A stretch of 64,000 bases of DNA from Pseudarthrobacter phenanthrenivorans Sphe3 (GTDB lineage Bacteria; Actinomycetota; Actinomycetes; Actinomycetales; Micrococcaceae). The notes under the pieces are model-generated. The model had not been told where the DNA came from. It was given only the letters and a program-made list of their open reading frames with translations, and searched no databases. The position numbers were made by a program, and so were the translations under genes. The stretch spans positions 4,092,001 to 4,156,000 of the forward strand of contig NC_015145.1 in the NCBI RefSeq assembly GCF_000189535.1, written 5' to 3'. Below are positions 49,413-57,621 of the stretch, piece by piece (positions within the stretch are counted from its first letter, which is position 1; the number at the start of each line of letters is the position of its first letter).

Positions 49413-51287
49413 TCAGGTGCGGTGCAGCGAGTCGTACTGGACTGCGTGGCGGACGGGGGCGTTGGGCGCCCCGTACCCGTCATAGCCGCCGCGGCGTTCC
49501 ACCACCTCAAAGAACACACTGCCTACCGTGGCGGTGTAGAAGTGGAGGAATTCGCCCTCGGCATCCCGGTCGTAGAGGAGGTTGAGCTCCTTGAGGGTGG
49601 CCAGGAATCCCGGATCGAGGTCGAAGCGGGCGTCCAGGTCCTCGTAGTAATTGGCCGGAATCTGCAGGAAATCCAGCCCCCGGCCCCGCGCGGCCCTGGC
49701 GGCAGCCACGAGGTCGTCAACGGCGAAGGCGATGTGCTCCTGGTACGTCTTCCGGGCTTCGTTCTGCGCCTGCTGAATCGGGGCGAGGTTCAGGACGAGC
49801 CGCACGGCGCCGTCGGAGGTCTGCATGACCTGCGAGCGCACCAGCCCGCTGGGGCTGGGCACCTCGGCGAAGGGCTGGGGTTCCAGTGCCAGGGCGCTGG
49901 TGTAGAAGAGGACGGCCTCGTCGAAGTGCTGCCAGGGCTGGGCGAGGTTGACGTGGTCGATCACCGCGTTCTGCGACTGCCGCGGATGCTCAAGGCCCTC
50001 CCCGAATTCACGGGTCCAGGCAGCGGTGCCGCCGGGACTGCCCTGGCACAGGAAGATCTCGGTGGAGTCGGGGGCGGAGATTCCCTGGAACACTTCCTCG
50101 TCGGCCTGGACCTTGCGGGCCACCACGGGCGCCTTGAGCTGCTGGGCCCGGGCTGAGGCAATCACGGGCGAATCGACGTCGAACCCCAGCGCAGCGATGG
50201 CGGGCTCGGCGTGCTGCGCGGCCTGCTCGTTGATGATCACGCGCGCCTGGCCCATGGTCCACAGCTGGACGTCCTTGGTGCGGTGCCGGCCCTCGAACGC
50301 GAAGCCAAGCTGGCCCAGGAGTTTTTCCAGCTGCGCGGTGTCGTCCGCCTTGACCTCCGCGAAGTTGAAACCGGCGGGTTCACTCACCTTGGGCAGCGTG
50401 GCCAGTTCCATGGGATAACGACGGCGGGGCGCGGCTGCGGGGCCGGCTGCGGCACCCGCGGAGGTGCTTGCCAGCCAGGTGGCGCTCTGCTCCTCCAGCC
50501 AGATCAGCGAACGCATGGCATCCACGGCCGTGCGCTCGACGTCCGACTGGCGGAAGACGTCATTGAACACTTCCAGGGACACGGGGCCGGAGTAGCCGGC
50601 CCGGACCACGTGGCCCATGAATTTGGCGAGCTCGAACTGGCCCTCGCCCGGGAAGACGCGGTAGTGGCGGCTCCAGGAGAGGACGTCCATGGAGAGCTTG
50701 GGGGCGTCCGCCACCTGGACAAAGAAGATCTTTTCGGGGTTGAACGCCTCGATGTGCGAGGTGTCCCAGTCGCGGGACAGGATGTGGAAGGAATCCAGGC
50801 AGGTGCCGAAGTTGGGGTGGTCCACCATCTCCACCAGCTTGTACGCGTGCTCGTAGTCGTTGACGTACTTGCCCCAGGCCAGGGCCTCGTAGGCCACCTT
50901 GACGCCGTGGTCCCCGGCCAGTTCCGCAAGTTCGGCAAGCTGGGAGGCGCGGAGGCCGTCGTCGTCGATTGTTGCCGTGGCCACGTTCGAGCAGACCAGG
51001 ACGGTGTCCATGCCCAGGCGGGACATCAGCTTGAACTTTGCCTCGGCCCGGCGGAGGTTGGCTTTGAGCAGGTCCGGCGTGACGCCGTCGAAATCCCGGA
51101 ACGGCTGGTAGAGGTCCAGCCCCAAGCCCAGGTCCGCGGCCATCTTCCGCACGTCCTCGGGGCTCAGCGGCGAGGTGACCAGGTCCTGCTCGAAAATCTC
51201 AATGCCGTCGAAACCCGCGATTGCGCAGGCCTGCATCTTTTCCTTCAGTGTGCCGGAGAGGCAGACCGTGGCGATTCCGGTGCGCAT
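49413..51287 (-). CDS. qsuB: 3-Dehydroshikimate dehydratase, two-domain (QsuB/QuiC1 type)
   Basis: A 624-residue fusion enzyme that dehydrates 3-dehydroshikimate to protocatechuate. The N-terminal TIM-barrel (1-285) carries the metal-binding residues E134 (AYEALAWGK), D165 (CLDSFHIL), Q191 (FVQVADAP) and E239 (SLEVFND). The C-terminal part (about 310-615) is a VOC/4-hydroxyphenylpyruvate-dioxygenase-like double domain with metal ligands in VIDHVNLA, YQEHIAFAVDDL and SVFFEVVERRG. An Ala-rich linker joins them (near 280). Known homologues are C. glutamicum QsuB and P. putida QuiC1. Its ATG overlaps the qsuD stop as TGATG. Confidence 0.93.
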   Translation of the reverse strand: MRTGIATVCLSGTLKEKMQACAIAGFDGIEIFEQDLVTSPLSPEDVRKMAADLGLGLDLYQPFRDFDGVTPDLLKANLRRAEAKFKLMSRLGMDTVLVCSNVATATIDDDGLRASQLAELAELAGDHGVKVAYEALAWGKYVNDYEHAYKLVEMVDHPNFGTCLDSFHILSRDWDTSHIEAFNPEKIFFVQVADAPKLSMDVLSWSRHYRVFPGEGQFELAKFMGHVVRAGYSGPVSLEVFNDVFRQSDVERTAVDAMRSLIWLEEQSATWLASTSAGAAAGPAAAPRRRYPMELATLPKVSEPAGFNFAEVKADDTAQLEKLLGQLGFAFEGRHRTKDVQLWTMGQARVIINEQAAQHAEPAIAALGFDVDSPVIASARAQQLKAPVVARKVQADEEVFQGISAPDSTEIFLCQGSPGGTAAWTREFGEGLEHPRQSQNAVIDHVNLAQPWQHFDEAVLFYTSALALEPQPFAEVPSPSGLVRSQVMQTSDGAVRLVLNLAPIQQAQNEARKTYQEHIAFAVDDLVAAARAARGRGLDFLQIPANYYEDLDARFDLDPGFLATLKELNLLYDRDAEGEFLHFYTATVGSVFFEVVERRGGYDGYGAPNAPVRHAVQYDSLHRT

Positions 51288-52168
51288 CAGGCGGCCACCT
51301 CCTCGGCAGCCACGAGCTCCAGGAAGTGGGAGCGCATGCGGTCCGGATCGGCGTGGAGGCCGGTGAAGATACGGAAGGCGTCGGCAGCCTGGCCTACGGC
51401 CATCCGGCCGCCGTCCAGGACCTCGCAGCCCTTGGCGCGGGCAGCTCGGACCAGTTCGGTGTCGATGGGGCGGTACACAATGTCAGCCACCCAGTGGCGG
51501 GGCTCCAGCAGGTCCAGGTCCAGGGGGACGCCGGGGTGGGCGGCCATGCCCACCGGGGTGCAGTGCACCAGGCCGTCGGCCAGCCGCATCAGCTGCGGCA
51601 GCTCCGCCGTCGTCCGTGCCGCCACGGTGCTGTCCGGGAAGAACCCGGCCAGCTCCTCCGCGCGTGCGGCGCCGCGGGCGGCGTCCATGTCCACGAGGTC
51701 CAGGTGCCGGACCCCGGCACTGAGCAGCGCATAGGCCACGGCGGATCCCGCGCCGCCGGCACCGAGCTGGACCACGCGGTCCAGTTTGGCGCCTGGAAGC
51801 CCGGAGGCCAGTGCCGCGGCAAAGCCGGAAAAGTCGGTGTTGTGGCCGATGAAGCGGCCGTCCTCGATCACCACGGTGTTGACGGCGCCCAGCCGGCGGG
51901 CGTCCGGGGACACCTCGTCCAGGTGCTGCAGGACCAGCTGCTTGCAGGGGTGGGTGATGTTGAGTCCGTTGAAGCCAAGGTCCCGTGCGCTCTTCAGGAG
52001 CTCTCCCACGGATTCCCCGGAAAGGCCCAGTTCCAGCAGGTCGATGGGCCGGTAAAGGTAGCGCAGGCCCTGCACGTCCCCTTCCCGTTCGTGCATGGGC
52101 GGGGTGAGTGACGGCATCACGCCGTCGCCGACCAGTCCCACGAGGTAGGACTCAGTTCGATTACTCAT
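51287..52168 (-). CDS. qsuD: Quinate/shikimate dehydrogenase (catabolic, NAD-type)
   Basis: A 293-residue dehydrogenase of the AroE fold, first gene of the qsu-pca run. The motif NITHPCKQ with K76 is that of catabolic QsuD/YdiB-like enzymes (biosynthetic AroE has N-x-T-x-P-x-K). HNTDFSGF has D112, and the nucleotide loop is GAGGAGSA (136-143). The Asp at the end of the next strand (DLVDMD, near 160) predicts NAD+ preference. It oxidises shikimate to 3-dehydroshikimate, and possibly quinate. The start ATG 52168 has a clear AAAGGAG. The palindrome at 52261 precedes it. Confidence 0.9.
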   Translation of the reverse strand: MSNRTESYLVGLVGDGVMPSLTPPMHEREGDVQGLRYLYRPIDLLELGLSGESVGELLKSARDLGFNGLNITHPCKQLVLQHLDEVSPDARRLGAVNTVVIEDGRFIGHNTDFSGFAAALASGLPGAKLDRVVQLGAGGAGSAVAYALLSAGVRHLDLVDMDAARGAARAEELAGFFPDSTVAARTTAELPQLMRLADGLVHCTPVGMAAHPGVPLDLDLLEPRHWVADIVYRPIDTELVRAARAKGCEVLDGGRMAVGQAADAFRIFTGLHADPDRMRSHFLELVAAEEVAA

Positions 52169-52260
52169 CCGTGCAGCTCCTTTGGTACGGCACCGGCGGC
52201 CGCTCTGGGCGGCAGGTCCGGTGCTGGAAAATACGATACAACAAATGTTCACTCTTCGCA

Positions 52261-52285
52261 CTCATGTTCGTAATACGAACATGAG
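52261..52285. promoter_or_regulatory. 25-bp perfect palindrome, likely IclR operator of the qsu-pca operon
   Basis: Arms CTCATGTTCGTA (52261-52272) and TACGAACATGAG (52274-52285) flank a single A. It lies 92 bp upstream of the qsuD start, in the only sizeable gap before the catabolic run and just beyond the stop of the IclR gene. The half-site ATGTTC recurs at 52245 and 52289. Perfect symmetry over 25 bp strongly suggests a dimeric regulator site. Confidence 0.8.
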
Positions 52286-52303
52286 AGGATGTTCCGGCAG
52301 GAA

Positions 52304-53131
52304 TCAGCGCTGCGGGAGCCTGGCTGACAGCTCGGCGGCAGCCTCCTGCAGCAACGGCACATGCGCAACAAGCTGCTCCACGCTCAGGCGAAAGACCGGC
52401 ACGGCCGTTGCCAGTGAAGCAAACGCATAACCCTGCGAGTTGAAGACCGGAACAGCGACAGCACGCATGCCCAGTTCGTTCTCCTCATCCATCACGGCGT
52501 AGCCACGGTTACGGACCTGCTCGATTTCGGCCCGGAAGGCATCCCTGTCCGTGATGGAGAACTTGGTCAGGGGCTCAAGCTCCAACTCCTCCACCAGGCG
52601 CTGCCGCTCGGCGTCCTCAGCGAATGCCACCAATGCCTTGCCCACGGACGTCGTGTGCAGGGAGCCCAGGTGGCCGGGGTCGCTGGTGACGCGGAACGTC
52701 TGCGGGCCGTCCACCTTGTTCACCGTGAGGTGGTGATGGCCGTCGCGGACACTCAGGATGGTGGCCTCGCCAGTCTGTTCCGTGACGCGCCGGAGGACAG
52801 GGAGCGCCGCACCCGCGAAGCCGTGGTGGTTGGAGACGCGCTGGCCCAGCTGGAAGATCCGCAGGCCGAGGTGGTACCGGCGGCCGTCCGGCTCATAGTC
52901 AACGAACCCGTCCCGGGTCAGCGAGCCCAGCAGGCGGTAGGTGGTGCTGAAGGGCAGGTCTGCGCGCCGGGAGATTTCCGCGGCACTCGCGCCGCGGGGT
53001 TCATCCCCCAGAAGGACCAGGAGGCCCAGGGCCTTGCCCACCATGTCGGTGCGGTCCGCCTTGGCCGGCCTGGCGTCGGCTTTGATATCGACAGCTGCAT
53101 CATCGTCAGCTGTGGTTTGATTCACACTCAT
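52304..53131 (-). CDS. IclR-family regulator of the qsu/transport genes
   Basis: A 275-residue regulator with a 30-residue acidic N-terminal tail. The winged HTH (about 28-85) reads MVGKALGLLVLLGDEPRGASAAEISRRADLPFSTTYRLLGSLTRDGFVDY. The effector domain has LSVRDGHHHLTVNKVDGPQTFRV, LHTTSVGKALVAFAE and NELGMRAVAVPVFNSQGYAFASLATAVPV. The start ATG 53131 is chosen because an upstream frame would run through the operator. It lies between the qsuD operon (same strand) and a divergent transporter, so it probably controls both in response to shikimate, quinate or protocatechuate. Confidence 0.86.
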   Translation of the reverse strand: MSVNQTTADDDAAVDIKADARPAKADRTDMVGKALGLLVLLGDEPRGASAAEISRRADLPFSTTYRLLGSLTRDGFVDYEPDGRRYHLGLRIFQLGQRVSNHHGFAGAALPVLRRVTEQTGEATILSVRDGHHHLTVNKVDGPQTFRVTSDPGHLGSLHTTSVGKALVAFAEDAERQRLVEELELEPLTKFSITDRDAFRAEIEQVRNRGYAVMDEENELGMRAVAVPVFNSQGYAFASLATAVPVFRLSVEQLVAHVPLLQEAAAELSARLPQR

Positions 53132-53143
53132 AAGTCGATGTTG

Positions 53144-53245
53144 CCACAATGTGAGAGCTATTTCTAGATGGTGATTATTTTCTTGACAGGTGACAGCCCT
53201 CACAGTCATCATTGCTGTATCGCACAAGTAGCTCTCACAATGTGG
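53144..53245. promoter_or_regulatory. Pair of near-identical inverted 17-bp sites between IclR and transporter genes
   Basis: CCACAATGTGAGAGCTA (53144-53160) reappears in inverted orientation as TAGCTCTCACAATGTGG (53229-53245), with one mismatch when aligned. Each contains the 9-bp palindrome CACAATGTG, and their centres are 91 bp apart. One site abuts the IclR promoter and the other lies in the transporter leader, so a regulator bound at both could bridge the region. Confidence 0.65.
53161..53189 (-). promoter_or_regulatory. Possible promoter of the IclR gene, overlapping TTGACA on the other strand
   Basis: Minus strand: -35 CTGTCA (53184-53189), 17-bp spacer, -10 TAGAAA (53161-53166), each four of six matches. 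On the plus strand a perfect TTGACA lies at 53183-53188 and may serve the transporter gene, but I find no good -10 for it. The promoter ends where the first 17-bp site begins. Confidence 0.4.
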
Positions 53246-53362
53246 CTACTCGTCCGGGTCTTCTATCGGACTCCAGCCGCAACGCGCCCCGCCCGCACCA
53301 AGGCAGCGGCGGCTGCGACCCCCAGATCCATCCGCGACAATGTCGTCACACAAAGGAACTCC

Positions 53363-54682
53363 ATGAGCCAGACACTTCCGTCCGCCGGAACGGACACTGC
53401 CACCCACGGCCGTACACCCAAGAAAGCAGCCGTCGCCAGCTTCCTGGGCAGCGCCGTCGAATACTACGACTTCTTCATCTTCGGCTCCGCTGCTGCACTG
53501 ATCTTCCCCACGGTCTTCTTCCCCGACGCCGATGCCAACGCCGCCATCATGTCGTTCGCAACCTTTGGCTTCGCCTACGTGGCCCGTCCCGTGGGCGCCG
53601 TCATCCTGGGGCACTTCGGTGACAGGGTGGGACGCCGGAAGGTCCTCATGTTCACCCTCCTGCTCATGGGTGCCTCCACCTTCCTGATCGGCTGCCTGCC
53701 GGACTTCAACACCGTCGGCTGGTGGGCTCCCGCCCTGCTGGTGCTCGCCCGGCTGTGCCAGGGCCTCTCCGCGGCCGGTGAGCAGGCAGGCGCCTCCTCC
53801 ATGACACTGGAGCACGCACCGGACAACCGCCGCTCCTTCTTCACCTCCTGGACCCTCACCGGCACCCAGGGCGGCCAGATCCTCGCCGCCCTCGTCTTCA
53901 TCCCCGTCCTGGCACTTCCGGACGAGATCAAGTACGGCATCGGCTGGCGCATCCCCTTCTGGCTCAGCGCCGTCGTGGTTGTTGTTGCGTTCATCATCCG
54001 CCGCACCCTGCACGAGCCCCCGGCCTTCGAGGAAGCCCAGAAGTCCGCCCAGATCTCCAAGCTCCCGGTTGCCGACCTGCTCAAGGGCCACTGGCGCGAC
54101 GTCCTCCGCGTCATCTGCTGCGCCTTCATCGCCGCCGTCTCCACCGTGTTCGGAACCCTGGCCATCAGCTACGCCAAGACAGTTGCCGGCGTGGACGGCA
54201 CCACCACCCTGTGGCTCGTCGTCGGCGCCAACCTCGTTGCACTGGGCACCCAGCCGCTGTTCGGCATGCTGGCGGACAAGATCGGCCGCAAGCCCGTGTT
54301 CATCTACGGCGCCGTGGCCAGTGCCGCGCTGACACCCGTCTTCCTGCTCAGCCTGGAGTCCGGCAGTGTCCCGCTGATGTTCCTGGCCGCCATCGGCATG
54401 TTCTCCTGCGGCTATGCAGCCTCCAACGCCGTCTGGCCGTCTTTCTACGCGGAAATGTTCAGCACCAAGGTGCGTTTCTCCGGCCTGGCCATCGGCACCC
54501 AGCTGGGCTTCCTGATGGCAGGCTTCGCACCGGCCATCGTGGCCGCGATGGGCGGCATCAAGCCCGGCGGCTGGGTCCAGATCAGCATCTTCACCGCAGT
54601 GATCGCCGGCATCGCAGCCATCTCCGCGCTGACGGCGAAGGAATCGTACAAGATCCCCACGCAGCAGCTCGGCCTGAAGTAA
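53363..54682 (+). CDS. MHS-family MFS transporter (shikimate/quinate/aromatic acid uptake)
   Basis: A 439-residue proton symporter with 12 predicted helices of the metabolite:H+ symporter group. Typical motifs are ASFLGSAVEYYDFFIFGSAAALIFP at helix 1, GHFGDRVGRRKVL in loop 2-3 (the MFS A motif), LCQGLSAAGEQAGASSMTLEHAP, and the RMP-like GMLADKIGRKPVF in loop 8-9. It starts at ATG 53363 with AAAGGA. Divergence from an IclR gene and the neighbouring qsu-pca operon point to shikimate, quinate or protocatechuate as substrate, like ShiA or QsuA. The exact substrate is inferred from context. Confidence 0.9.
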   Translation: MSQTLPSAGTDTATHGRTPKKAAVASFLGSAVEYYDFFIFGSAAALIFPTVFFPDADANAAIMSFATFGFAYVARPVGAVILGHFGDRVGRRKVLMFTLLLMGASTFLIGCLPDFNTVGWWAPALLVLARLCQGLSAAGEQAGASSMTLEHAPDNRRSFFTSWTLTGTQGGQILAALVFIPVLALPDEIKYGIGWRIPFWLSAVVVVVAFIIRRTLHEPPAFEEAQKSAQISKLPVADLLKGHWRDVLRVICCAFIAAVSTVFGTLAISYAKTVAGVDGTTTLWLVVGANLVALGTQPLFGMLADKIGRKPVFIYGAVASAALTPVFLLSLESGSVPLMFLAAIGMFSCGYAASNAVWPSFYAEMFSTKVRFSGLAIGTQLGFLMAGFAPAIVAAMGGIKPGGWVQISIFTAVIAGIAAISALTAKESYKIPTQQLGLK

Positions 54683-54728
54683 CAGCCAGCCGGGCCGGCG
54701 GCACACACTCCGGCCCGGGATTCAGCCC

Positions 54729-54763
54729 GGAAAGCCCGCCATTCCCCAAATGGCGGGCTTTCC
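54729..54763. terminator. Bidirectional terminator between transporter and DNA ligase genes
   Basis: A perfect 15-bp stem (GGAAAGCCCGCCATT at 54729-54743 with 54749-54763) with a 5-base loop. The A-rich left and T-rich right arm ends suit termination in both directions of these convergent genes. Confidence 0.85.
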
Positions 54764-54805
54764 CCGTAGAAAAATGGGCTGCCTTGGGCAGCGGGCTGCC
54801 GAAAC

Positions 54806-55891
54806 CTAGGGCCGGCCGGTCTCCAGTACCGACACCAGGTCGAAGCTGACCGGCTCCTCCAGCTGGGCGTAGGTGCACGATTCGGGATCACGGTCCGGCC
54901 GCCAGCGGTTGAACTGGGCGGTGTGCCGGAACCGGTCCCCCTCCATATGGTCGTACCGGACCTCCACCACCAGTTCCGGACGCAGCGGCACGAAGGACAG
55001 GTCCTTGCCGGCGCTCCAGCGGCTGCCTTCGGCGTTCCGCGGGGTCCGCTCGCCTTCCTCCTGCTTGGCCCAGGCCCACGGATGGTTATCAAAATCGGTC
55101 ACCAGCTGCTGGAGCTGTTCATACAGTTCCCGGCGGCGCTTCATGGGGAACGCGCCGATCACGCCCACGCTGGCCAGGCCGCCGTCGTCCTTGTACAGGC
55201 CCAGCAGCAGCGACCCGATGGCGTCGGGCCCGCTCTTGTGCAGCCGGTAGCCTGCCACCACGCAGTCCGCAGTCCGCTCGTGCTTCGTCTTGAACATGAC
55301 CCGCTTGTCCGGCTCGTACCGGCCCTCGAGCCGTTTGGCCACCACCCCGTCCAGGCCGGCGCCCTCGAACTGCTCGAACCACCGTTGCGCAGTGTCCTTG
55401 TCTGTTGTGGCGGCCGTGAGATGCACCGGCGCCTTGCTCGCCGCGAGCGCCTTCTCCAGGGCTGCGCGCCGCTCCGTGAAGGGCCTGTCCATATAGCTGT
55501 CATCGCCAAGGGCCAGCAGGTCGAACGCCACGAAAGAGGCGGGCGTCTGCTCTGCCAGCAGCCTGACCCTGCTCGCTGCCGGATGGATGCGCTGCTGGAG
55601 GGCGTCGAAATCCAGCCGGTCGCCGGAAGGCCCGATCAGGACGATTTCACCGTCCACCACGCACCGCGGCGGCAGGTTTTCCTTAAGCGCCTCCACCAGC
55701 TCGGGAAAGTAGCGCGTCATCGGCTTTTCGTTGCGGCTGCCGATCTCCACGTCATCGCCGTCGCGGAAGATGATGGACCGGAACCCGTCCCACTTCGGCT
55801 CATAGCTGAGGTCGCCTTCGGGGATGCCGCTGACGGCCTTGGCGAGCATGGGCGGGACGGGCGGCATCACGGGAAGTTCCATGCTGCCCAT
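54806..55891 (-). CDS. ATP-dependent DNA ligase (LigC/LigD ligase-domain type)
   Basis: A 361-residue ligase. The adenylated lysine is in the motif I segment EPKWDGFRSIIF (near residue 35). Further nucleotidyltransferase motifs are GSRNEKPMTRYFPE (III-like), CVVDGEIV (IV), GLDGVVAKRLEGRY (IIIa/IV region) and VMFKTKHERTADCVV (V), followed by an OB-fold domain (SLLLGLYKDDGGLASVGVIGAFP, about 240-330). There is no DNA-binding alpha domain or nuclease domain, as in actinobacterial LigC and the LigD ligase module. It may partner the polymerase protein at 6252-7496 in end joining. Start MGSMELP at 55891, or MELP three codons later. Confidence 0.9.
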   Translation of the reverse strand: MGSMELPVMPPVPPMLAKAVSGIPEGDLSYEPKWDGFRSIIFRDGDDVEIGSRNEKPMTRYFPELVEALKENLPPRCVVDGEIVLIGPSGDRLDFDALQQRIHPAASRVRLLAEQTPASFVAFDLLALGDDSYMDRPFTERRAALEKALAASKAPVHLTAATTDKDTAQRWFEQFEGAGLDGVVAKRLEGRYEPDKRVMFKTKHERTADCVVAGYRLHKSGPDAIGSLLLGLYKDDGGLASVGVIGAFPMKRRRELYEQLQQLVTDFDNHPWAWAKQEEGERTPRNAEGSRWSAGKDLSFVPLRPELVVEVRYDHMEGDRFRHTAQFNRWRPDRDPESCTYAQLEEPVSFDLVSVLETGRP

Positions 55892-56012
55892 TCTTGCCCG
55901 GCAACCGCCGCCCGCGATAGGCCAGGGGCCCCGTTGGTCCGGTGCAGCACCCGTCCATCGACCTATTCTGGATACATGTACCTGGTGTGGAGCGTACTGG
56001 GCGGGTGATGCC

Positions 56013-56522
56013 ATGCCCGCTCCTGCGGCGCGGACCGCCTTGGGCGAATTCCTGCGCCTTTGGTTTCTCGGATACGCGGGCCCGTCCCGCCTCGCAGACC
56101 GGCTGCAGCAAAAACAGGGGTATGTGTGGGGCGTCGCGGCGCAGTCACTCCGCGGCGTCCTTGATTCGTTGCTCGTCTATCTCCCGGTCACCCTGCTCCA
56201 CCGGATTCCCCCCATGCAGCCTTTTATCCCGGGGATCCCTCCCCAGGAGTATTACCTCTTCCTCACGGTCGCAACGCCGTTTGTCCTGGTTCTCCAGACC
56301 TTCCTGGTGGCGGGCTTCATTCACCTGGCACTGCGTGTGCTTGGCCGGCCAAGCCAGCTCGGACTTATCGTGAATATTGCCGGGTTCGCTGCCCTTGTGG
56401 TTGGTGCGGTGCTTATACCTTGGGACTGGATGTGGTTCGCCCTCGGTGCTGCCAACCAGTACCTCCTGGGGATTACGCCTTGCTATGGCTGTGATGCGCT
56501 CACCCTTCTAGCGGGTACTTAG
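56013..56522 (+). CDS. Four-helix membrane protein (YIP1-like)
   Basis: A 169-residue membrane protein. After a cytoplasmic N-terminus (MPAPAARTALGEFLRLWFLGYAGPSRLADRLQQKQG) come about four helices: LRGVLDSLLVYLPVTLL, YYLFLTVATPFVLVLQTFLVAGFIHLALRVLG, LGLIVNIAGFAALVVGAVLIPW and a short C-terminal one. The pattern resembles YIP1-domain proteins, but I am not certain. The start is ATG 56013; the frame is open further upstream without a better start. It converges on the AEC transporter, and the two stop codons share the tetranucleotide CTAG at 56519-56522. Confidence 0.6.
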   Translation: MPAPAARTALGEFLRLWFLGYAGPSRLADRLQQKQGYVWGVAAQSLRGVLDSLLVYLPVTLLHRIPPMQPFIPGIPPQEYYLFLTVATPFVLVLQTFLVAGFIHLALRVLGRPSQLGLIVNIAGFAALVVGAVLIPWDWMWFALGAANQYLLGITPCYGCDALTLLAGT

Positions 56523-57442
56523 CCGGCCAGGAGCCAAACGATGAGGATCAGCGCCGGGGCCGCCGCCGCCGTCGAAAGCAGGATTGTTTCGCGTGCCACC
56601 GCCACTCCCCGCCCGTATTTGCTGGCAAACAGGAACACGTTCTGGGCCGACGGAAGCGCCGCCATCAGCACCACGCCAAGGAGCATGGGCTGGTCCAGGT
56701 TGAAGGCAAAGCGGCCGACGGCGTACGCCACCGCCGGCATCACCGCGGACTTCAGGAGGGTGGCGGTGAGTATCTCCGCCTTGTTCCCGCCGCTTTGCAG
56801 CATTCTGGTGCCGTGCAGGGACATGCCGAAGGCCAGCAGGACCACGGGAACGGCCGCCCCGCCCAGGAGCTCCAGCGGCGCCATCACCGGGTCCGGAAGT
56901 TCCACGTTGAATGCCGCCAGGACCACACCCAGCAGGGACGCGATGATCATGGGGTTCCGGAACGGCTGCGTCACCAGCAGCCGCGGCGACACCCGGCCGG
57001 CCGCGGAGAAGTCCAGCAGGGTGAGGACCAGCGGGGCGAACAGGAGCAGCTGGACCAGCAGCACCGGTGCCACGGGGGTGGCATCACCCAGGGCATACAG
57101 GGTGATGGGGATGCCGATGTTGTTGGCGTTGACGTAGGAACTGGCCATCGCTCCCACGGCAGTCTCGGCCAGCGGCCGCCGGAACCACAGGCGGCTGGCC
57201 AGCACATACAGGAAGGCGGTGGCGGCCGCCGTCAGCAGGGCAAGCGGCACGTAGGCGGAAAACACCACTGTGAGGTCCGATTCAAGCACTACGGTGAACA
57301 GCAGGACGGGGTTGGTGATGAAGAAGGCCGTGCGCGTCAGCGCCGAGACCGTGGGCTCCCCGCCCAGGCCGCACCGCGCGGCGATGTACCCCACGGCAAT
57401 GACGACGCCGATCACCGCCAGCCCGATCAGCACACCGCCCAC
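56519..57442 (-). CDS. AEC-family (auxin efflux carrier-like) transporter
   Basis: A 307-residue membrane protein with ten predicted helices in two five-helix halves. Family motifs are FFITNPVLLFTVVLES near 45, SSYVNANNIGIPITLYALGD near 105 (the N-x-G-I-P motif), and MAALPSAQNVFLFASKYGRG near 265. Bacterial AEC proteins export or exchange organic acids such as malate, but the substrate here is unknown. The start is GTG 57442, nine bases after GGAAGGAAG; upstream sequence in frame is basic and not membrane-like. Confidence 0.85.
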   Translation of the reverse strand: MGGVLIGLAVIGVVIAVGYIAARCGLGGEPTVSALTRTAFFITNPVLLFTVVLESDLTVVFSAYVPLALLTAAATAFLYVLASRLWFRRPLAETAVGAMASSYVNANNIGIPITLYALGDATPVAPVLLVQLLLFAPLVLTLLDFSAAGRVSPRLLVTQPFRNPMIIASLLGVVLAAFNVELPDPVMAPLELLGGAAVPVVLLAFGMSLHGTRMLQSGGNKAEILTATLLKSAVMPAVAYAVGRFAFNLDQPMLLGVVLMAALPSAQNVFLFASKYGRGVAVARETILLSTAAAAPALILIVWLLAG

Positions 57443-57515
57443 AAGGGGTACTTCCTTCCCGTTCCGCCGCCTGCGCAGGCGCCGGGCATCCCGGAGGCGC
57501 AGTACTACAAGCCTC

Positions 57516-57534
57516 CAACTTATCTGACAAGTTG
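57516..57534. promoter_or_regulatory. Inverted repeat in the AEC/LLM divergent promoter region
   Basis: CAACTT-ATCTGAC-AAGTTG, a 6-bp perfect inverted repeat in an AT-rich patch 74 bp upstream of the AEC start and 88 bp upstream of the LLM start. It contains TTGTCAGATAAG on the minus strand, similar to FadR-type GntR sites. No regulator gene is adjacent. Confidence 0.4.
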
Positions 57535-57621
57535 CAGCCCGGCTGCACGGCAGGCTTCCAACGGGCCGGCATCGGGACGAAACCCTCGACACCGCACCAC
57601 CTTGGACGGTAGAGGTTAACG

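Noticed and set aside
53246..54706. 486-codon frame on the minus strand opposite the MHS transporter
   Set aside because: The composition (Gly/Asp/Glu/His-rich without structure) is that of a shadow of a membrane protein gene; the plus-strand transporter has clear motifs.
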